Positions 58,109 through 64,000 of a DNA stretch of 64,000 nt are shown here, piece after piece. How positions within the stretch are numbered: the stretch's first letter is position 1; every line of letters begins with the position of its first letter. Origin of the DNA: JBEKCB01 sp052139675 (GTDB lineage: Bacteria; Planctomycetota; Brocadiia; CAIUPP01). Below the pieces are notes generated by a model that saw nothing but the letters and a program-made list of their open reading frames with translations, had not been told where the DNA came from and made no database searches. The stretch is taken from contig JBKQWE010000012.1 of NCBI GenBank assembly GCA_052139675.1, forward strand, positions 21,662 through 85,661, in the 5' to 3' direction. The translations under genes and the position numbers were made by a program.

Positions 58109-58169
58109 CGAACGGAGCCTCCTGCCCGCCGTTCGGTCGCGGCCGCCGCCTTTTGCTGGAGGGTGCGAC

Positions 58170-58934
58170 ATGGCGCGGATGATCGTTTGCGCGGCCTTTC
58201 TCGCGGCGCTCGCGGGGACTTTTTGCGCGGCGCAGGATTACGCGCCTGCGCCTGCTGTACCTGCGCCGCCGCCCGCGCCCGCGCCCGCTCCGAAATCGCC
58301 CACCGGGCCGGTCTTCACGGAAATGCAGCTCCGACCGGGCGCCGGCCAGCCCGCGAACGGACTTCAGCTCACCCTCATCGCCGACAACCTCGTCCTGCCC
58401 GAAACCCCCTTCGCGTTCGGCGCGCCCTTGCTCGTCACGCCGACTACGCTCCACCTGCTCTTCAGGAACGTCGGCGAGCAGCCGCTGGTGCTCGACGCAT
58501 ACAACCTGGCGCTCACGCGGCTGACGATGATCGTGGTCGGGCCGGAGAAGGAAAGCGTGGTCGTCACGCGCCAGTCGCTGGTCGTCAAGACCCGCGACTC
58601 GTCGCCGATTGACTTCCCGCAGATCGAGCCGGGCAACCCGTTCTGGCCGCTGGCGGCGGTGGCGCCGCTCCAGTTCCCCGGCAACTTCAACCTGCTCGTC
58701 AACTACGCCCTGTACAAGCCGGGCGATTACAAGGTACAGGTGATTTACAGCCGGCCCGCGGCGGCCGGGCCCACCGCATGGTCGGGCACGGTGGTGAGCA
58801 ACACGGTGGTCTTCCACATCGTAGGCCCGCCTGTGCCGGCTCCTCCGGAGAACGCGACGCCGGAGAAGCCGCCGGAGACCGCGCCGCAGCCGGCGCCCAC
58901 CACGGTCGCTCCGCCAGCCGGGACGCCTCCGTAG
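58170..58934 (+). CDS. Secreted protein with beta-rich domain and Pro-rich ends, unknown
   Basis: A 254-residue exported protein: signal peptide (about 1-21, ending FCAAQ), a Pro/Ala linker (23-43), a beta-strand-rich domain (about 50-215) with an immunoglobulin-like alternation of hydrophobic residues, and a Pro/Thr/Glu tail (218-254). TGGAGGG precedes ATG 58170. The TAG stop codon is supplied by the second copy of the 50-bp palindromic element. Confidence 0.65.
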   Translation: MARMIVCAAFLAALAGTFCAAQDYAPAPAVPAPPPAPAPAPKSPTGPVFTEMQLRPGAGQPANGLQLTLIADNLVLPETPFAFGAPLLVTPTTLHLLFRNVGEQPLVLDAYNLALTRLTMIVVGPEKESVVVTRQSLVVKTRDSSPIDFPQIEPGNPFWPLAAVAPLQFPGNFNLLVNYALYKPGDYKVQVIYSRPAAAGPTAWSGTVVSNTVVFHIVGPPVPAPPENATPEKPPETAPQPAPTTVAPPAGTPP

Positions 58935-58981
58935 TACATCATTTCGCAAGTCCCGGCGGACTTGAGAAATGGTGTACTTAG
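58932..58981. repeat. 50-bp TAGT palindromic element, copy 2
   Basis: Left arm identical to copy 1 (TAGTACATCATTTCGCAAGT and CCC), right arm with two changes (TTGAGAAATGGTGTAC), 4-base loop region GGCG, ending CTTAG. Same total length as copy 1 (3296-3345) and the same position, starting with the stop codon of the previous gene. Confidence 0.9.
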
Positions 58982-59050
58982 GCCATCTGGAACGGCAGGC
59001 AACGAAGCGGTGTGAATGATGAGGCGCTTCTTCGCTGCGGGAAAGCCCGC

Positions 59051-60019
59051 CTAACCCCGCAGCCGCTGCTGCCGCTTCCGCCGTTTCTCCTCGTACATCA
59101 TCTCGTCCGCCCGGTTGATCAGCTCCTCGAGGGAGCAGGGCGATTCGGGGTCGTACTCCGCCAGGCCGATGCTGAGCGCCAGGCGAACGCGTTGGCCGCG
59201 CGTGCGGCGGCCGGCGATTTTCTTGCGCAGGCGCGGCAGAATCCGCGTCACGTCCGTGCCTTCGGTGGCGATCACCAGCGCCACGAACTCGTCTCCGCCG
59301 ATGCGCGCGATGATGTCGCTCTCGCGGAACGTCTCGCGGAACACGCGCGCCGCGTCGCGGAGCAGTTGATCGCCGGCGGCATGGCCGAACGTGTCGTTCG
59401 CCAGCTTCAGCTCGTCCACGTCGGCGAAGATCAGGAACAGCCTGGCCTTGGCGCGGGCGGCGATCTTGATCTGCTGCCCGGCCAGCGCGAAAAAGCCGCG
59501 GCGGTTCGACAGGCCGGTCAGCTCGTCCACCAGCGAGAGCGCGCGCACCGATTCCTCCGCGCGCCGCCGCTCGGTGATGTCAATCGCGAACCCGATGACC
59601 CCGGTCAGGCGCCCCGCCTCGTCGCGGAACGGGATCTTGTCCGTCTGGATCCATCGCGTCCCGGCCTGCGTCACCAGCGGCTCGACGATGCCGCGCTTGG
59701 AGCGGCCGGACTTCATGACTTCCAGGTCGTCGTTCCAGTACTGCTCGGCCTGGTCGGGCCAGAGCTCGGAGCATCCCTTGCCCTCGATCTGCTCCTTCGG
59801 CAGGCCCATCGCCTCGGCGAACGCCTTGTTCACGCGGACCATGCGGTTTTCCCGGTCCTTGTAGAAGATCAGCGCGGGGACGGAATCGAGGATGATCTCG
59901 TACTGCGCGCGCGGGAGCGGCGGCGCGTTCGAGATGGCGGATCGCGGGTTCTGGAGCGCGGAGAGCAGTTCCGGATCAGGCGCCGGCGGCGTCTTCGGAC
60001 TGCGCTTGAGTTTGCCCAT
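59051..60019 (-). CDS. PAS-GGDEF diguanylate cyclase
   Basis: A 322-residue cytosolic enzyme making cyclic di-GMP. The PAS domain covers about 38-150 (LDSVPALIFYKDRENRMVRV) and GGDEF about 160-318. The active site is an intact GGDEF (241-245), and RESD (232-235), five residues before it, fits the RxxD inhibitory site for product feedback. No membrane segment or EAL domain. ATG 60019 is preceded by GGAG. It lies 34 bases downstream of the MBL hydrolase gene and is probably in its operon. Confidence 0.93.
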   Translation of the reverse strand: MGKLKRSPKTPPAPDPELLSALQNPRSAISNAPPLPRAQYEIILDSVPALIFYKDRENRMVRVNKAFAEAMGLPKEQIEGKGCSELWPDQAEQYWNDDLEVMKSGRSKRGIVEPLVTQAGTRWIQTDKIPFRDEAGRLTGVIGFAIDITERRRAEESVRALSLVDELTGLSNRRGFFALAGQQIKIAARAKARLFLIFADVDELKLANDTFGHAAGDQLLRDAARVFRETFRESDIIARIGGDEFVALVIATEGTDVTRILPRLRKKIAGRRTRGQRVRLALSIGLAEYDPESPCSLEELINRADEMMYEEKRRKRQQRLRG

Positions 60020-60053
60020 TTGCGGTTCTCCGGTCGAGTCTCGAAGCCGCGCT

Positions 60054-60827
60054 TTATATCTCAAACACCCCCGTAGGTTCATATCGGCTCGCGGCGTAAA
60101 GTCTGTAGTCGCCGCCGGCGATTTTGCGGTGCGTCCTCAGCGCCAGGCCGGGCTGGTTGTTCTCCTCGGACAGATGCGCCAGGCAGACCCACTTCATCCG
60201 GCGGCCGCCGGCGCTCGCGCGGAGCAGCTCCGCCGCCTCGATGTTCGAGATGTGTCCGCGCGGCCCGCGGATGCGCGCCTTGAGGAACGCCGGATACCGG
60301 CCCGAATCGAGCATCTCCGGGTCGTAGTTGCTCTCGACGAACACCGCGTCGAGCGAGCCGACGAGCTCCTCGAGCCCGCTGAAGACGTGTCCCAAGTCGG
60401 TGAGGATGCCCAGCCGCTTCCCGCCGGCGGCGACGACGAACGCCACGCCCTCGGCCGCGTCGTGCGGCGTCGGCACCGTCTCCACCGTCACCGCGCCGAA
60501 CCGCAGCGCGCAGCCCGGCTCGAAATGGTGGACCGCCTCGGACGCCTCGAAGCAGCCGCACCGCGCGATCGCCGCGTCGTAGGTTCGCCGGCTGATCCAG
60601 ACCGGCAGGCGATATTTCCGGTGGTACACCCCGGCGCAGCGGACGTGGTCGGCGTGGTCGTGCGAGATGATGACGGCGTCCACCTTGCGGATGTCGCGGC
60701 CGTACTTCGCCAGCCGCCGCTCCGCCGCGATGCCGCTGATCCCCGCGTCGAAAAGCAGCCGCGTTTGGGCCGATTCGACGTAGATGCAGTTCCCGTTGCT
60801 GCCCGATTGAAGCGCGATCGCGAACAT
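60054..60827 (-). CDS. MBL-fold metallohydrolase, YycJ/WalJ-like
   Basis: A 257-residue metallo-beta-lactamase-fold protein. The metal motif is SHDHADH (H56, D57, H58, D60, H61), with later metal-site segments TDLGHVF and CLAHLSEENN. The N-terminus FAIALQSGSNGNCIYVES is characteristic of the YycJ/WalJ group, linked to DNA or cell-wall processes in Firmicutes. ATG 60827 is preferred to ATG 60845 because family members begin there. Confidence 0.9.
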   Translation of the reverse strand: MFAIALQSGSNGNCIYVESAQTRLLFDAGISGIAAERRLAKYGRDIRKVDAVIISHDHADHVRCAGVYHRKYRLPVWISRRTYDAAIARCGCFEASEAVHHFEPGCALRFGAVTVETVPTPHDAAEGVAFVVAAGGKRLGILTDLGHVFSGLEELVGSLDAVFVESNYDPEMLDSGRYPAFLKARIRGPRGHISNIEAAELLRASAGGRRMKWVCLAHLSEENNQPGLALRTHRKIAGGDYRLYAASRYEPTGVFEI

Positions 60828-60855
60828 CTTCACCTTTCCAGTCACGCCCGACTTT

Positions 60856-61055
60856 TTACCACCAAGTCACCAAGGCACCAGGAACGTACGAGAAAATTTC
60901 TAACCACAGATGAACACAGATGGACACAGATACGGATTCCTTCTTCAGTCTCGTCTGTGAATATCGGTGACGATAGGCAGCGCTCGCCAGCTCGCGCTAT
61001 CGTTCTGTGGTTCCAAAACCGCCGTCGTTCTTGGTGTCCTTGGTGTCTTGGTGGT
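60856..61055. repeat. Composite nested palindrome reaching into tyrA
   Basis: Outer arms TTACCACCAAGTCACCAAGG (from 60856) and TTGGTGTCCTTGGTGTCTTG (from 61030). Within lie AACCACAGATGAACACAGAT (from 60902) facing TTCTGTGGTTCC (61003-61014), and a third small palindrome CGATAG (60971-60976) / CTATCG (60997-61002). The right side from 60997 is translated as the TyrA C-terminus. Confidence 0.8.
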
Positions 61056-61935
61056 CGGCGTTGCCGGTGTCTTGCTGGTCCGCTTTGCCGTCGCGGCGCG
61101 ACTTGGCGCGGGCGAGCAGCGCCTCCAGCGCCTTCGCGTCGCCGGACTCGAGCGCCTGCTCGAAGTCGCTCAACCGGCCGCCGAGCGCCGCGAGCGCGGC
61201 CAGCAGCGCCTCGCGGTTGGCCAGGCAGATCCCGACCCACAGCGCCGGGTCGCTGGAGGCCACGCGCGTGGTGTCCAGGAAGCCGCTGGCGGCCAGGTCG
61301 AGCGCCTCGTCCGAAGCGGCATTGACCAGGCAGGCGGCGGCCAGGTGCGGCAGGTGGCTGATCTGCGCGATGAGCCGGTCGTGCGCCTCCGGCGGCATCA
61401 CGTGCACGTGGCAGCCGACCGCCTTCCATAATTCGCGGACGATCTCCAGCGCCGCCCCGTCCGGATCGGTGCTCGGCGTGGGCGTCAGGATGCAGACCGC
61501 GCCCTTGAAAAGGTCCGCCCGCGCGAACCCGACTCCGCGCCGCTCGGACCCGGCCATCGGATGCCCGCCGACGAACCGCATCCTTTCCGCCGCCGAAGCG
61601 GCGGCGAAGGTTTCTGCGATGGAGCGGCAGATCGCCCCCTTGGCGCTGCCGACGTCCGTCAGCAGCGCACCCTTCCTCATGCGCGGCAGTGCCGCGGCCG
61701 CCTGCTCCGCGATCAACTCGACGCCCGTCGCGAGCACCACGAGGTCGGCCTCCGCAACCGCCGCTTCGAGGTCGAGCGACGTCTCGTCCACCGCCCCGAG
61801 TTCCACCGCCCGCGCCAGCGACTCCTGCCGCCGCCCGACCCCGACCACGCGCCGCGCCAGCCCCTCCTCGCGGACCGCCATCCCCAGCGACCCGCCGATC
61901 AGTCCCGGCCCGACGATTACGAGTTTGTCAAACAT
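60997..61935 (-). CDS. tyrA: Prephenate dehydrogenase
   Basis: Converts prephenate to 4-hydroxyphenylpyruvate for tyrosine, with NAD(P). The 312-residue protein has the Rossmann motif VGPGLIGGSLG (8-18), TDVGSAKG, the substrate site FVGGHPMAGSERRGV and ISHLPHLAAA. ATG 61935 is chosen because the Rossmann strand begins there. The last 25 or so residues (QQDTGNADHQDTKDTKND and on) are encoded by a CACCAAGAC repeat and are not part of the family. No other aromatic genes are nearby. Confidence 0.93.
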   Translation of the reverse strand: MFDKLVIVGPGLIGGSLGMAVREEGLARRVVGVGRRQESLARAVELGAVDETSLDLEAAVAEADLVVLATGVELIAEQAAAALPRMRKGALLTDVGSAKGAICRSIAETFAAASAAERMRFVGGHPMAGSERRGVGFARADLFKGAVCILTPTPSTDPDGAALEIVRELWKAVGCHVHVMPPEAHDRLIAQISHLPHLAAACLVNAASDEALDLAASGFLDTTRVASSDPALWVGICLANREALLAALAALGGRLSDFEQALESGDAKALEALLARAKSRRDGKADQQDTGNADHQDTKDTKNDGGFGTTER

Positions 61936-62015
61936 TTCCGCCGCATCCCTTGAAGCGGTGAAGAATCCGAACCCTAACACTAATAACGCTAAACTTGCGG
62001 AGACGAAGGAAACTT

Positions 62016-62267
62016 TCAGAATCCAAGTTCGCCATCTTCCTTGTCGAGTACGATAGCGAGCGCTAGCGCGTTCCTTAGCATGAAAGCTCCATAATTATTG
62101 GCCAGAGACACGACCGCGCGAGCGCCGTTGTCAGTCCAATCATGTGACCGGCAAAGGTCGCGCACTAGACGCTCAGCGCGCAGATGTTGTGACCTTTTGG
62201 TCCGCGGCGACGGTAGGATGCACTTGTACTCAGACACAGCGGACTCAAGAAGCATGCCTTGACGCAT
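62016..62267 (-). CDS. Small protein downstream of HNH nuclease, unknown
   Basis: An 83-residue protein with a basic middle (KRSQHLRAERLVRDLCRSHD) and a hydrophobic helix LRNALALAIVL near the end. It starts 25 bases after the HNH gene stop, on the same strand, with GGAG nine bases before ATG 62267. Base composition is lower in GC than neighbours, like the HNH gene. No named family recognised; the pairing suggests a nuclease partner or immunity/antitoxin role, which is inference. Confidence 0.55.
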   Translation of the reverse strand: MRQGMLLESAVSEYKCILPSPRTKRSQHLRAERLVRDLCRSHDWTDNGARAVVSLANNYGAFMLRNALALAIVLDKEDGELGF

Positions 62268-62292
62268 AGTGCAGCTCTCCAATATAGCCCAT

Positions 62293-63069
62293 TCACTCTG
62301 AAAAGCGATTTAGACGGTGCCATTCAAGTCGGTCTGCATTTGGAAGAAACCGATTCGGTTTTCTAATTGGCCGATCATTGTAGGAGCAGAGCAAATCACG
62401 AGTCTTCGCATTGCGAGATTTCAGAATTCGAGATGATAGACGGATGGTGAGATCAGCGGTGATCGTCATAAGACCCGTGTCGAAGAGTCGGTCGAACGTA
62501 GCACTGAGACACAATCCATTCGACGGGTCCGTACGGAGGCTTTCGTCTTCGCTCCAAGGAACAATGTGGCTAGCGACCAAGCATTCGGGGATCGCTAGCC
62601 CCGTAATGCAGCAAGTGGTTTCGTAACTGCTCAAAACCGCGTCGCGGAAGAAGGCCTGATGAACTCTCTGCCGTGTCAGTCTCAACGTCTCAGAAGGTCC
62701 TTTCGGTGGTGTGAAGACGTCCCTTACGCGCTTCATTCGCGATAGTCTGTTGCGCAGCAGCGCGGCCTGCCAGACTAAGCCATTCCCATCCGCTCGAAAC
62801 TCGTCCCAAATTTCTCGATCCAGTTTGCTTGTATGGGTCAAGCCCCTTATTTCCATACGTCGAAGCGTCGGATCGAAAGCGCCGAAATTCCCGAGTTTTC
62901 TCGCGACTGAAGCTGGGGTCCGTCCTAAGATGACAGCGAGTTCTTTCACGGCCGGGTTATTGGCCTTAGTCTTCTGAAACGGAATTCTACAGTAGAGCTC
63001 GAATGCTAATATGGACTCCGAACGGTTCCATAAGGCACCGTAGCGCGCACGACCAGAGGGGTGATTCAT
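62293..63069 (-). CDS. HNH endonuclease (restriction-like)
   Basis: A 258-residue protein. The N-terminal half (about 20-115) has helical segments with an HTH-like AVILGRTPASVARKLGNFG; the C-terminal half carries the HNH nuclease: CCITGLAIPECLVASHIVPW (153-172, H168), then DPSNGLCLSATFDRLFD with Asn184. This layout resembles HNH nucleases of restriction or modification-dependent defence systems. The gene and its small partner form a low-GC island between tyrA and rnr, which suggests horizontal transfer. No methylase adjoins it. Confidence 0.87.
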   Translation of the reverse strand: MNHPSGRARYGALWNRSESILAFELYCRIPFQKTKANNPAVKELAVILGRTPASVARKLGNFGAFDPTLRRMEIRGLTHTSKLDREIWDEFRADGNGLVWQAALLRNRLSRMKRVRDVFTPPKGPSETLRLTRQRVHQAFFRDAVLSSYETTCCITGLAIPECLVASHIVPWSEDESLRTDPSNGLCLSATFDRLFDTGLMTITADLTIRLSSRILKSRNAKTRDLLCSYNDRPIRKPNRFLPNADRLEWHRLNRFSE

Positions 63070-63148
63070 AATGAGCCTTCGGACTGCATTTTACCAAAGC
63101 CCCCTGACAAAGGCCACGCGCGATCACTGAACGTTTCCGGACAGTTTG

Positions 63149-64000
63149 TCACTTCTCACTCTGCACTTCAAACTCAATCTGATGCTTGAACGGGTCGTAG
63201 CGGAGGACTCGGACGGAGATGGTCTGGCCGACTTTGTACTCGCGGCGGCCGGGGCCGGTGAGCGAGCCTCGCTCGCGGTTGACGCGATAGTACCCGTCCG
63301 AGAAAGTGGACATGCGCACGATGCCGCCGAGGAGGTAGTCGCAGACCTGCACGCGCAGGCCGTAGTTCTCCGCGGCGGTGATGAGCGCTTTCATCGGCTC
63401 CTTCCGCTGCGCGACGAACTCCAGCAGCCGCCGCGTGGTGATCGCGCGCTCGGCCTCGTCGGCGGTCCGTTCCGTCTCCGTCGCGCGCGTCGTCCAGGCC
63501 GGCAGGTTCTGAGTCCACCAGTCGCGGCGCTTGGAATCGCGCAGGCGGCCGGACCAGGATTCCTGCAGGATGCGGTGCGCCAGCAGGTCCGGGTAGCGCC
63601 GGATCGGCGAGGTGAAGTGCGTATAGCAAGGGCTGGCCAGCGCAAAGTGCCCCTCGTTCTTCTCGCTGTAGCGCGCCTGCTTCAGCGAGCGCAGCATCAG
63701 ATAGCTCAGGATGCGCTCCTCCGGCTTGCCCGCGACCTTCGCCGTCAGCAGCTGATACATCCGCGGCGTCACCGGAATCGCCTCCGCAATATCGTGCGTC
63801 CTTACTTCGCGTCCGCGGCCTCCTCCGCCCGCACCACGCCGCGCATCGCGCCGGTCCGCCTTCATGGTCATCTGTTTCACCGGCAGGCTCGCAAAACCCA
63901 GCGAATAGCCAAACCCGCTCGCCGTCTCCTCAAAGTCGAGAATGCGCTTTGGGTCGGGCATCTCGTGGATGCGATACAAACTCGGAATCGCATTCTTCTC
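63149..64000 (-). CDS. rnr: Ribonuclease R, 3' part (runs off the window)
   Basis: C-terminal 283 residues of an RNB-family 3'-5' exoribonuclease. The window edge falls in AIPSLYRIHEMPDP of the RNB domain; YTHFTSPIRRYPDLLAHRIL is the diagnostic RNB signature. A C-terminal S1-like RNA-binding domain follows (VCDYLLGGIVRM to the end). The RNB active-site Asp residues lie outside the window. A Gly/Arg-rich loop (DARRGAGGGGRGREVR) in the RNB domain is an unusual insert. Confidence 0.93.
   Translation of the reverse strand, partial: EKNAIPSLYRIHEMPDPKRILDFEETASGFGYSLGFASLPVKQMTMKADRRDARRGAGGGGRGREVRTHDIAEAIPVTPRMYQLLTAKVAGKPEERILSYLMLRSLKQARYSEKNEGHFALASPCYTHFTSPIRRYPDLLAHRILQESWSGRLRDSKRRDWWTQNLPAWTTRATETERTADEAERAITTRRLLEFVAQRKEPMKALITAAENYGLRVQVCDYLLGGIVRMSTFSDGYYRVNRERGSLTGPGRREYKVGQTISVRVLRYDPFKHQIEFEVQSEK

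Overview
The window is GC-rich (roughly two thirds G+C by eye), densely packed bacterial chromosome. No rRNA, tRNA, CRISPR array, prophage or intact transposon is visible. Several traits point to the PVC superphylum or a neighbouring lineage (Planctomycetota, Lentisphaerota, Hydrogenedentota or Sumerlaeota-like), probably from an uncultured organism: a dockerin-bearing protein beside an ECF sigma factor, a rhomboid protease with a C-terminal CxC/CxxC ribbon, a UroD-family protein, an MttB-family protein and Gfo/Idh/MocA proteins, pyruvoyl-dependent arginine decarboxylase, and many word-like intergenic palindromes. MreD and PBP2 argue against classical peptidoglycan-poor Planctomycetia. This placement is inference. 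Many promoters match the sigma-70 form (TTGnnn, 16-18 bp, TAnnnT).

Layout. 0-4 kb: end of a rod-shape operon (mreD, PBP2), a C39-like lipoprotein and small secreted proteins. 4-11 kb: mutS, a partner-switching pair (STAS protein plus PP2C/anti-sigma kinase fusion) and a divergent GT-C glycosyltransferase. 11-16 kb (minus): HIT hydrolase, dGTPase, MttB-family protein and an FHA-GAF-sigma54 activator. 16-23 kb: rhomboid protease, UroD-like protein, and a rearranged locus of two Tim44-like paralogues around a DUF350 protein; one paralogue carries two tandem Hint (intein-like) domains. 23-26 kb: DUF502, J-domain and YkgJ-type proteins. 26-29.5 kb: a nickel uptake operon (cbiO, cbiQ, PDGLE protein, cbiM) with nikR and a candidate NikR box. 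29.5-39.5 kb: WrbA, a CurA-like reductase, a NYN-LOTUS protein, a protein of unknown function, proton-pumping pyrophosphatase and CstA. 39.5-45.9 kb: methyltransferase and sulfatase-fold protein, arginine-to-putrescine enzymes, ECF sigma factor and its dockerin/cohesin-like partner. 46-52 kb: a tripartite RND efflux system. 52-58 kb: TudS/DUF1722 protein, orphan DNA methyltransferase, oxidoreductase, HicBA and a geranylgeranyl-reductase-like protein. 59-64 kb: MBL hydrolase and PAS-GGDEF cyclase, tyrA, an HNH nuclease island of lower GC, and the 3' end of rnr.

The most unusual content is (i) the Hint-Tim44 locus at 18.4-22.6 kb, where a duplication followed by deletion at a shared 9-bp sequence seems to have fused the start of a DUF350 gene to a Tim44 gene that now appears to start at CTG, and (ii) a large set of intergenic palindromes. 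These include a 50-bp element present twice that supplies the TAG stop codon of the gene before it, nested word-like palindromes, and repeats that have become part of coding sequence (tyrA C-terminus, the 32.9-kb gene, the STAS N-terminus).
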